DNA of 64,000 nucleotides. Origin: Paenibacillus sp. OVF10 (GTDB taxonomy: Bacteria > Bacillota > Bacilli > Paenibacillales > Paenibacillaceae). The notes beneath the pieces were generated by a model that was not told the DNA's origin, made no database searches, and saw only the letters and a program-made list of their open reading frames with translations. Below are positions 1-8,289 of the stretch, piece after piece. The position numbers and the translations under genes are program-made. The stretch covers positions 7,068,001 through 7,132,000 of the forward strand of contig CP094668.1 in NCBI GenBank assembly GCA_022836915.1, given 5' to 3'. Each line of letters opens with the position of its first letter. Position 1 is the first letter of the stretch.

Positions 1-545
1 ATCTGTACAACCACTCGATCCAGCACGGATGGATCATGTTCTTTGGCTGCATCCACGAGGGATCTTAACACCTGCTGTATATCCTCATCCTTCTGTTCCT
101 TGGTGTCGGTTACGATATACATATCCGGGTACTGAGCCAGTACATCTATAATGCCATCGGCATCCATGGGTTGGTACATGCCCAAGATTGGCGTATCCAT
201 GAATTCATCATGTGTCAACGCTCCGGCCTGTTTTTCCTCGGGAAGCTCTTGGTCCTGTCCTAGCATTTTACTCATATTAGCGGTCCACTCATGTCTGGCT
301 ACGGCTTTGCGATCCGATGTCAGCATAAAGTCGATCTCAAAAACACGTGTGCCTTTCTCGTAATTGGCAATCATCGCTTCATAGGCGTTGGTATATGGTT
401 GATCACGAATGCTGCCCATGGCGTGGGCGATTAATCTATAAGCGGTAAATCCGTCCCGTTGTTCCTCACTCTCACTTTCATAGGCGAAAAAGAGTGTGCC
501 CACGGTAACGATCAGTAGTATTAACACGGCGGCAATGCGTTTCAT
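1..545 (-). CDS. Glycerophosphodiester phosphodiesterase-like protein, 3' part outside window
   Basis: The N-terminal 181 residues are present and the gene runs off the left edge. It starts with a short basic segment and a hydrophobic signal or anchor (MKRIAAVLILLIVTVGTLFF), so the product is probably exported or membrane anchored. Residues about 40-90 have the layout of the GDPD/PLC-like phosphodiesterase barrel: an HAMG motif in place of the usual HRG, then N-A-Y-E-A, G-T-R-V-F-E-I-D-F, T-S-D-R and a second His (ARHEW). These are the positions of the catalytic His pair and the Glu-X-Asp metal ligands in that family. The substrate cannot be read from the sequence. It lies downstream of rfbD on the same strand but behind a terminator. 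Confidence 0.72.
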   Translation of the reverse strand, partial: MKRIAAVLILLIVTVGTLFFAYESESEEQRDGFTAYRLIAHAMGSIRDQPYTNAYEAMIANYEKGTRVFEIDFMLTSDRKAVARHEWTANMSKMLGQDQELPEEKQAGALTHDEFMDTPILGMYQPMDADGIIDVLAQYPDMYIVTDTKEQKDEDIQQVLRSLVDAAKEHDPSVLDRVVVQ

Positions 546-604
546 ATCACATTCACATCCTCAGTACCTTTTTGATAGCTAACTACCCGAATTGATGAGG
601 TGTA

Positions 605-632
605 AAACAAAATAGCCGCCCGAGGCGGCTGT
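605..632 (-). terminator. Rho-independent terminator after rfbD
   Basis: AGCCGCC / GGCGGCT arms (614-620, 624-630) with a three-base loop, followed on the minus strand by a T-rich tract. It ends the rfbC-rfbB-rfbD transcript. Confidence 0.75.
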
Positions 633-679
633 TAAATGGTGGATAGACTGTGGGAATAAAGTAAGGGCCATCGACATGC

Positions 680-1561
680 TCAGTCTTTTTGCAGTACACT
701 CAACTCTTTCAAAAATGCAATCAGCGCCTCACGCCAAGGTCTCAGAGGTTCCAAACCGTTCGTTCGAATCGCCAGATGATCCATCACCGAGTATGCAGGA
801 CGAGGGGCTGGCCGCGGAAACTGATCGGTTGTGCATGGCGTAAGTTCGGCTGTCGGCTCGAACCCACTCTGTTTACCGGCTTCCTCTCTTATTGCCTGTG
901 CAAACTCGTACCATGTGCAAGTTCCTGAATTGGAGGCATGATAGATGCCATACTTTTCACTCGTAGAAAGGGTATGAATGAATCGGGCAAGATCCACCGT
1001 ATAGGTAGGCGAACCTTGTTGGTCATGAACAACTTGCAATTGTGGACGTTTCGCCATAAGTTCCAGCATGGTTTTGACAAAATTACTGCCATACACGCCA
1101 AACACCCATGATGTTCGGATGATAAACCATTGCGTGCACAAACTTTGAACCAGCCGTTCCCCAGCAAGCTTCGACTTGCCATAAACACTCTGCGGATTCG
1201 TTACATCGTATTCTCGGTATGGTGTACTACCACTCCCATCAAATACATAATCCGTACTGATATATACCAGTTTTGCTTTCACACTCTCGGCGGCAACCGC
1301 AATATTTCTAGTACCTGATGCATTGATTTCGTATGCTGTATCCTCATCTACCTCAGCCTGATCGACCGCTGTGTAAGCAGCGCAGTGAATTATGATGTGG
1401 GGTCGGAAGGTCTTAATCATATCTGTGCACTGCTGTTGATCGGTAATATCCATCTGGTTCTTGTCACAGGCCAATACCTGATGATCCTCTGCTTCGAATG
1501 TCTTCACTACATCATAACCCAGCTGTCCCGCCGCGCCAGTCACCATAACTCTATAGTTCAT
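680..1561 (-). CDS. rfbD: dTDP-4-dehydrorhamnose reductase
   Basis: 293 aa, full length for RmlD. It performs the last step of dTDP-L-rhamnose synthesis, NAD(P)H reduction of dTDP-4-keto-rhamnose, in the cytoplasm. The nucleotide-binding G-X-X-G-X-X-G is at residues 9-15, STDYVFDG at about 102-109, and the catalytic Y127-X-X-X-K131 of extended short-chain dehydrogenases is present. The start overlaps the stop of rfbB by four bases (ATGA), so the two are translationally coupled. The product feeds surface polysaccharide or S-layer glycan assembly. Confidence 0.95.
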   Translation of the reverse strand: MNYRVMVTGAAGQLGYDVVKTFEAEDHQVLACDKNQMDITDQQQCTDMIKTFRPHIIIHCAAYTAVDQAEVDEDTAYEINASGTRNIAVAAESVKAKLVYISTDYVFDGSGSTPYREYDVTNPQSVYGKSKLAGERLVQSLCTQWFIIRTSWVFGVYGSNFVKTMLELMAKRPQLQVVHDQQGSPTYTVDLARFIHTLSTSEKYGIYHASNSGTCTWYEFAQAIREEAGKQSGFEPTAELTPCTTDQFPRPAPRPAYSVMDHLAIRTNGLEPLRPWREALIAFLKELSVLQKD

Positions 1562-2583
1562 TTGGACGAATCACCCATCCGCTTACCATACTGAAGCTGA
1601 ACATAGTCCTGATACGTGCCTGATTGAATTCTCGTCCACCAATCTTGATGTTTCAGATACCATTGGATCGTCTCCTTGATCCCTGTCTCAAAATTGTGTG
1701 CAGGTTGCCAGCCGAGCTCTGTACGTATCTTGGTAGGATCTATACCGTAACGTCGGTCATGACCCAACCGATCCTGTACATATTGAATCAAACTCGCTGG
1801 CTTACCCAGTTGCTCCAATACGCTCTCCACAATGTATATATTAGTACGTTCATTACTACCTCCAATGTTGTATACCTCTCCAGATTGTCCATTATGAATC
1901 ACCAAATCAATCGCGTTGCAGTGATCCTCGACATAAAGCCAGTCGCGAATATTGAGCCCGTCACCATATACTGGAATGGCTTCATCATTTAATGCACGGG
2001 ATATAATCAGCGGAATCAGTTTCTCCGGGAACTGAAAAGGTCCGTAGTTATTAGAGCAACGTGTAATATTTACAGGAAGTCCAAACGTTTCATGATAGGC
2101 TCTTACGAGCAGATCCCCGCCAGCTTTACTTGCAGAGTAAGGACTGTTAGGCATCAGAGGGGTTTCTTCAGTAAATAAACCTGTTGCACCTAGTGATCCA
2201 TATACCTCATCTGTCGATACCTGAACAAATTTGGTGACTTGATATTTCTTTGCCGCATCCAATAGAACCTGAGTACCCATCACATTGGTACGCACAAAGA
2301 TTTCCGGGGACAGAATACTTCGATCCACATGAGACTCGGCAGCGAAATTCACAACCACATCAATGCCTTGGGAAAAAACAGCTTCCATCTGCTGTACATC
2401 TGCAATATCTGCTTTGATGAAGGTATATTGGGGATTGGACTCTACTGTATGCAAGTTCTCCAAGTTCCCCGCATACGTTAATGCATCCACATTGATAATC
2501 TCATAACTCGGATGTTCACGAAGCATATATAATACAAAGTTGCTGCCGATAAATCCGGCCCCACCCGTAACCAGTAGTTTCAT
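1558..2583 (-). CDS. rfbB: dTDP-glucose 4,6-dehydratase
   Basis: 341 aa, typical RmlB length. It converts dTDP-D-glucose to dTDP-4-keto-6-deoxyglucose with bound NAD+. TGGAGFIGSN at residues 6-15 is the Rossmann dinucleotide loop, T124-D125-E126 in STDEVYG are the dehydratase residues, and Y149-X-X-X-K153 follows. A purine-rich ribosome binding site precedes the ATG. It lies between rfbC and rfbD in a compact operon. Confidence 0.96.
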   Translation of the reverse strand: MKLLVTGGAGFIGSNFVLYMLREHPSYEIINVDALTYAGNLENLHTVESNPQYTFIKADIADVQQMEAVFSQGIDVVVNFAAESHVDRSILSPEIFVRTNVMGTQVLLDAAKKYQVTKFVQVSTDEVYGSLGATGLFTEETPLMPNSPYSASKAGGDLLVRAYHETFGLPVNITRCSNNYGPFQFPEKLIPLIISRALNDEAIPVYGDGLNIRDWLYVEDHCNAIDLVIHNGQSGEVYNIGGSNERTNIYIVESVLEQLGKPASLIQYVQDRLGHDRRYGIDPTKIRTELGWQPAHNFETGIKETIQWYLKHQDWWTRIQSGTYQDYVQLQYGKRMGDSSK

Positions 2584-2636
2584 GCTGTCTCTCTCCTCTG
2601 CCTCCAGATACAGAAGTATCTGAAAAGTCTGATTAA

Positions 2637-3185
2637 TTAGTCGAAGTTCAGTTCAGCATCTTTCAGTAAAGGATGCTTCTGATCCTTCTCCGATAATATA
2701 GGTTTCGTCACAGGCCAATCAATGGCGAGCGCAGGATCGTTCCACAGAATTCCACGGTCATGTTCAGGCGAATAATAGGCGTCTACCTTATAAGTTACCT
2801 GGGAATGAGGCACCAAGGTGCAGAAACCATGAGCAAATCCTTGAGGAACAAGCAGTTGCCGCTGGTTGTACTCACTTAGAATGACACTTTTCCATTGGCC
2901 AAAGGTAGGGGATGACGTGCGGACATCCACAATCACATCATATATAGCCCCTGATATAACCCTCACCAATTTAGTCTGTGCTTTGGGCTGGAGCTGGTAA
3001 TGAAGCCCACGGAGAACACCCGCTTCAGCCGATAAGGATTGATTGTCCTGAATAAAGACGTGCTGTATTCCCTGTTCATGCAGAACCTGCTCATTATAAC
3101 TCTCCATAAAATATCCACGGTGATCACCATAAACCTTGGGTTCCAAGATGGCAGCGCCATCCATAAACAGCGGAAGTACCTTCAT
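2637..3185 (-). CDS. rfbC: dTDP-4-dehydrorhamnose 3,5-epimerase
   Basis: The start at 3185 (MKVLPLF) is chosen because GGAGGGATGTC sits directly upstream. The frame stays open to 3266, but the extra 27 residues are unlike the family and lack a ribosome site. The product is then 182 aa, the usual RmlC size. RGLHYQ carries the catalytic His62 of the cupin fold, and VPQGFAHGFCTL and TYKVDAYYSPEHD are family signatures. It is the first gene of the rfbCBD operon. No rmlA thymidylyltransferase is visible in the window. Confidence 0.94.
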   Translation of the reverse strand: MKVLPLFMDGAAILEPKVYGDHRGYFMESYNEQVLHEQGIQHVFIQDNQSLSAEAGVLRGLHYQLQPKAQTKLVRVISGAIYDVIVDVRTSSPTFGQWKSVILSEYNQRQLLVPQGFAHGFCTLVPHSQVTYKVDAYYSPEHDRGILWNDPALAIDWPVTKPILSEKDQKHPLLKDAELNFD

Positions 3186-3302
3186 GACATCCCTCCGTTT
3201 TGCTGTTAACATCATTTCTTCATATTGACTATGTATATGTAAAGTGTCGGGTAAGTGTTTGTTCATTGGCCTGTATAACCCTCATATTTACTCTTCCATA
3301 AA

Positions 3303-3344
3303 ATAAATTAAAGTCCAGCCGCGATATCATTCTTCGGCTGGACT
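3303..3344 (-). terminator. Terminator after galU
   Basis: Ten-base-pair arms AGTCCAGCCG / CGGCTGGACT (3312-3321, 3335-3344), followed on the minus strand by a T-rich stretch. It separates galU from rfbC. Confidence 0.7.
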
Positions 3345-3366
3345 TCAAGGGCATGCGGAAAACCAT

Positions 3367-4245
3367 TTATTGATCCTTTACAACCTGTTCCAAATACTTT
3401 AAGAGATCTGTCCGTAGATCCGGGCGCTGCAACGCGTAGTGAATCGATGTCTCAATAAAGCCCAACTTCTCACCAACATCATGGCGTAGTCCGTCAAAAT
3501 GATATGCGAGAATCTGCCGCTGTTCATTCAATCGTGACAAGGCATCCGTGAGCTGAATTTCGCCCCCAACGCCAGCCGATTGTTGACCTAGTATCTCGAA
3601 GATATCTGGTGTAAGAATATAACGTCCCATAATAGCAAGGTTGGAAGGGGAATCTTCAGTCTTTGGTTTCTCAATTAAGCGGCGCGCGCGAAAGACACGA
3701 TCATCGGTAGGAGTCAGCAATTCTCCGTCTACAATCCCGTAGCGGGATACCTCGCTCCAATCAACAGGCTGTACACCAACGATCGGAGATTGCAGTTCAT
3801 CGTAGACATCGATCATCTGCTTCAGGCAGGGATGGTCGGCTTCCACAATGTCATCCCCTAACAGGACGGCAAAAGGCTCGTTGCCGATAAACTTGCGAGC
3901 GCACCAGATGGCGTGACCAAGTCCCTTCGGTTCCTTTTGACGGATATAATGGATATCTGCCATCTCGGAGGGTTTGCGTACTTCGTTAAGCAAGTCCCAC
4001 TTCTGTTTGTCCGCGAGATTCTGCTCCAGCTCGAATGAATAGTCGAAGTGATCTTCAATAGCCCGCTTCCCTTTACCTGTCACAATAATGATATCTTCAA
4101 TGCCTGAAGCTACGGCTTCTTCAATAATATACTGGATCGTTGGCTTGTCCACGATGGGCAGCATTTCCTTAGGCATCGCCTTGGTGGCAGGCAGAAACCG
4201 GGTACCCAGCCCTGCAGCTGGAATAATCGCTTTGCGAATACGCAC
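3367..4245 (-). CDS. galU: UTP-glucose-1-phosphate uridylyltransferase
   Basis: 292 aa, full length. It makes UDP-glucose from UTP and glucose-1-phosphate for glycolipids, teichoic acid decoration and polysaccharides. The pyrophosphorylase signature G-X-G-T-R-F-L-P-A-T-K is at residues 12-22, followed by PKEMLPIVDKP. LLGDDIV and VGGEIQLTDAL match GalU/GtaB rather than RmlA. It is upstream of the rhamnose genes but separated by its own terminator. An intergenic palindromic repeat lies just upstream at 4299-4465. Confidence 0.95.
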   Translation of the reverse strand: MRIRKAIIPAAGLGTRFLPATKAMPKEMLPIVDKPTIQYIIEEAVASGIEDIIIVTGKGKRAIEDHFDYSFELEQNLADKQKWDLLNEVRKPSEMADIHYIRQKEPKGLGHAIWCARKFIGNEPFAVLLGDDIVEADHPCLKQMIDVYDELQSPIVGVQPVDWSEVSRYGIVDGELLTPTDDRVFRARRLIEKPKTEDSPSNLAIMGRYILTPDIFEILGQQSAGVGGEIQLTDALSRLNEQRQILAYHFDGLRHDVGEKLGFIETSIHYALQRPDLRTDLLKYLEQVVKDQ

Positions 4246-4298
4246 ACGAACCCACTCCTTTTGCTAGATAAGTTGAACTAAAGATTATTTACACTGAC

Positions 4299-4465
4299 AC
4301 TACGATGACAGAACAACCTTCCAATCGCTGTTACACCCAGATTTTTTCATTCCCTTTTTTAAAGGGGAAAATCCGGGGATAGCGTATGCTTCGATGCAGC
4401 TTTCTTTCAGAAAGCTTTTAGGCGAACGCTTCGCTTTTTCAGGTTATTTCTGTCCTCTCCGTTAT
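4299..4465 (+). repeat. Dispersed palindromic intergenic repeat, copy 1 (long form)
   Basis: Shares with six other places in the window the blocks GATGACAGAACAACC, ATCGCTGTTA, CAGATTTTTT, AATCCGGGGATA, GGCGAACGCTTCGCTT and TTCTGTCCTCTCCGTTAT. The left half is an imperfect inverted repeat of the right half around 4350. It has an extra segment of about 38 bases (4383-4420) containing the hairpin AGCTTTCT/AGAAAGCT, shared only with the copy at 52337. Weak outer inverted repeats (AGTTGAAC..TTTACAC) begin near 4271. Confidence 0.85.
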
Positions 4466-4539
4466 CATGTAAATGATTAGTCCATCTTGTATAGATTCAT
4501 ATATTTAATGATTCTTATTGCTAGGATGCTTGGACTCCA

Positions 4540-7500
4540 TTATACCATTAACAATTCGCGGATATCCTGTTCGGATAAGGTCGTCGATCCCCGTCTCCCG
4601 GTTCAATTACTTCGGCAATCAAGTCCTTCTTCCGCTGCTGGAGCTCCAAAATCTTCTCTTCGATTGTACCTTCGGTAACTAAACGAATGACTTGCACCAC
4701 TTGTTTCTGTCCCATGCGATGGGCACGTCCAATGGCTTGTTCTTCCACCGCGGGATTCCACCACAGATCATATAATATAACGGTATCTGCACCCGTTAAG
4801 TTTAGCCCTGTTCCTCCAGCCTTCAGGGAAATCAGGAACAGTTCAGCTTCGCCCTCATTAAATCTGCGGCACATCTCAACACGGCTCTGTGCAGGGTCTG
4901 ACCATCCAAGTAGAACAGATTTCTTCCCTGTGCTGCGAGCGTCTGCCGAATCAGGTTCAACATGCTCGCAAATTGGGAGAAGATGAGAATTCGTTTCCCT
5001 GCAGCCAAACAATCCTCAACCGTTTCCAGCAGCTGTTCCATTTTCCCGGAATCGCCTTGATACCCTTCAACAAAGAGGGCCGGATGACAACACAACTGAC
5101 GCAAGCGGGTGATGCCTGCCAGAATTTTGATACGGTTCTTCTGGAATCCGTTATCCTCCATGTCCTTCGATGCTTCATCCTGAAGCTGGGAGAGGTATGC
5201 GGCGTACAGTTTCTTCTGTTCAACCGTGAGCTCTGAGCGCTGTACTGTTTCAATTCGATCAGGTAATTCTTCCAGCACATCCTTCTTCAAGCGGCGCAGA
5301 ATAAACGGACGCACCATCCGCGAGATCCGTTCCGGAGGAAGGTCGCGGAATCTTCTGTAACTTGGAAACAACCCTGGGAATACGGCTTCAAAAATAGACC
5401 ATAATTCATCCAGCGAGTTCTCTACAGGCGTTCCTGTGAGTGCAAAACGACGCGGCGCCTGAATTTGTTTCACTGCCTGCGCGGTCTGGGAAGAAGCATT
5501 TTTGATTGCCTGAGCTTCATCCAGAATGAGCGTATGGAAGGTTCGGCCCAGGTAGGTGTCCAAATCCCGTCGCAACAGAGGATACGACGTCACAATTACA
5601 TCTGCCTCATCCATGCCAGAAAGCATATTGGCTCGCTCTTCTTTCTGACCTGCGGCAATCAGTACGTTCAGATGCGGGGCGAACCGCGCAAACTCATTAG
5701 CCCAGTTGTAAGTCAGCGAGGCAGGCGCAACGACGAGTACCGGGGATGAATAACCCTCGTTCGGATTGTCAGTCCATCCTGCTGCATCGTGGACCATAAG
5801 CTATCCGTATTCTCTGAACCCATCTTATCCAATGGGAGCCCAGTTTCGGGATCGATGTCGGAATTCGCCAACGTTTCACTGCCTCGTAATGCTCCGCTCT
5901 CCCGGTATTTATCAACGCCCGTATGTTCCATATTGTACTCGGGCTTCTCCTGAAGCACTGCTGTGATATAGGCGATACTTTGCAACGTTTTGCCAAGTCC
6001 CATATCATCCGCCAGAATGCCGCCAAAACGATAATAAGCGAGGGTACGCAGCCACTGGTATCCGCTATTCTGATAATCCCGCAGGATGGGGGTCAGAGAT
6101 CCCGGCAATGCAAAATCCATCCGTTCGGGATCACGCAGATCATCAAGGAAACGTTTAAGGGAGCCTCCCCACTTCACATGACCGGAGACTTCATCCCTGC
6201 CCGGCAATTGCAACGCCCGAACAGCTGGCAGCCGGATATGGCTGCTCTTGATGTCACCTGCTCCCAGTCCGAGTGAATCGGCCATGTGAGCGAAGCTATC
6301 TGCACCTTCATTTTCAAGTGAGAGAAAGACACCGCTCTTGAGACGGAAATATGGTTTCTTTTCCACAATGCGACGCATGAGTTCCTGAAGCTCCTGCTCG
6401 TCCACACCTTCCATCTCGAATGAAATCTCCAGCCAGTCCAATCCTCTTCCCAAATCTGCTCGTACTTTCGGCGGTGTTGGATAGGATTGCACCATCGCCT
6501 TCACGGCGTTCGGCATGTAGATGTCTACCTGTTTCTCAAGTTCAGGCACCAGATGATACATGACATCATAGATGGCATCTTCCCGTTCACTAGCCCAGAC
6601 ACTACCATCCCTTTCGAGAAAGGATCGATCAAGCCGTTCAATCAGATTCCGCTCTTTGTATCGGTCACGCACCAAAATAACCTTTTTTCTTCTTCGTCTA
6701 TTAAATACTCTGCAAGCGGATTAATAACCATGACCTCATAGTCGAATTCCAGACGCGCTGTAATACGTTCACGATAGAAGTCAATGTACAGCTTCGGTGA
6801 AAGTTCCGGTTCCGCGATCTGTTCACGCACCTGCGAATCAATGGACAAATGCCCAAGCGTACGCAGTTCTGGCACGACATGCTGTACAAACTCATCCACC
6901 TGCTGAGTCGAAATATCAATGCTTTCCTTGATTCCATATGAAGTGAGTGCCCCACTCAAGTCCTCCAGACTTCGCATCTGCATCGGCTCCAACATATGTA
7001 ACTGTCCTTCTACCACAGCGGCATCATATGCAGGGAGAAGGATCAGCTCACGCAGTCCGGAAATTTCAAGCTGATATCCTTCATTCGCTCCCTGGGCGAT
7101 CCGGTAAAATAAAGGAAGTACCCCTCACCCAGTGTGAGTGGTCCATTGGCAAATCCCGTGCCCTCCATTCGGCTGTCAGCCTGTAGCAGCAATTCCAGCA
7201 ATGGCTTCCATACGAGCGGAGCAATCAATATATCCCGTCCGTCCGAAGCTCCCAGATAACCGGAAATGGATTCGCGGTATGCCTCTTCACTTTGCCTCAT
7301 TCGAATGAGCATCGAGAGAATCGCCTGATCCTGCGGATTGAACACATGCATCAGTGGATCATAGTGGAACAGCTTGGTAAATGACATGGGCTCGCCCTTT
7401 TCGATGCAGTTCAGGAATTGTTTCACTTTCTGCACCACATACAGACGTTTGTTACCCACTTTCAATTCAAGAGCTAGTTTCCCGCCACCCTTGTGAACTT

Positions 7501-8179
7501 GTATCAGCTTGAGTATAAACTGAATCTGCAACTCTTCCCGCAAGGAGGATCGGCTGACAGCAGCGGTGTATTTACGGTCATTTCCATGCAGCGTTCTCCG
7601 ATCCTTGGCAAACATGGACAGAATCTGATCCGCCGTACGGTAAGAAGGTTTATCTGCCGAGCGCCCCCACCCCGAAGATGAGCTTGGACGACCTGCCTGG
7701 GCAAAATGAACCGGAGGACGCTTTGGAGCATCATTCAGTTGCTCTCGTTGTGAAGCAGATTGGGGGCGCTCCCACATGCTCTCTTCGACCAGTGTCCCGA
7801 CCCTGGACTTGGAACCTGAGCTGAAACCAGTTCCTTGGCCTGTAGCAGGTTGAGAAGGCTTCCCAGAGGCAATCGTGGCATTACGCTCCTGCTGCTCACC
7901 CCATTCGTGAATAGCCAACAGGACAGCAGCGACATGTTTGCAATAGTCATAATGTCTGCCGTCACCCGGACAACTGCAGCCTGCCACAACCTCACCTGAT
8001 CCATCTATATCCACCGTCACCTGATAGCGCTCCGATCCACGTACCTGTGCTTCATAATGAAGCTGATCCTCACTAACCACCAGATTAGTCACCCTGCCGG
8101 ATTGGTTATAATCTTCTCCGCGCTTGAATGCCGTGACCCCGCACAGCAATTTGATATCCATAATTGTGAATGGCGCCAC
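4540..8179 (-). CDS. SNF2-family DNA/RNA helicase with N-terminal SWIM zinc finger (frame broken five times)
   Basis: Restored product about 1214 aa. The N terminus carries a SWIM metal site (C-S-C ... C-K-H, near residue 70-85). After a variable middle come the SNF2 ATPase motifs: DDMGLGKT (motif I), LDEAQAIKN (DEAQ box), LTGTPVENSLDELWSIF (III), then LISLKAGGTGLNLTGAD and EEQAIGRAHRMGQ (V/VI). The frame breaks at five homopolymers: 7090-7092 (C), 6683-6688 (T), 5742-5745 (G), 4894-4896 (G) and 4589-4592 (C). Adding one base to each gives an uninterrupted protein ending EQDIRELLMV at 4540. Several short slips with no other damage point to sequencing error. Family role: ATP-driven remodelling of nucleic-acid complexes, function in Bacillales unclear. 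Confidence 0.88.
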
Positions 8180-8205
8180 GCTTCTTCGCCTCCTGTGTCA
8201 TGATG

Positions 8206-8247
8206 TAAAAAAACCCCAAGAGCTCCTTAAAGCAGAGATTGGGGTTG
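8206..8247 (-). terminator. Terminator after the U32-family gene
   Basis: AACCCCAA / TTGGGGTT arms followed on the minus strand by seven T. It lies between the stop of the U32 gene (8290) and the SNF2 gene. Confidence 0.8.
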
Positions 8248-8289
8248 CTTCATGCTTGATTGTAAATGTTGATGTAAAATACAATCTGT

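Noticed and set aside
4540..8179. SNF2 helicase as a decayed pseudogene or programmed multi-frameshift gene
   Set aside because: All five slips are single missing bases in homopolymers with no other lesions, and identical slips occur in many unrelated genes of the window.
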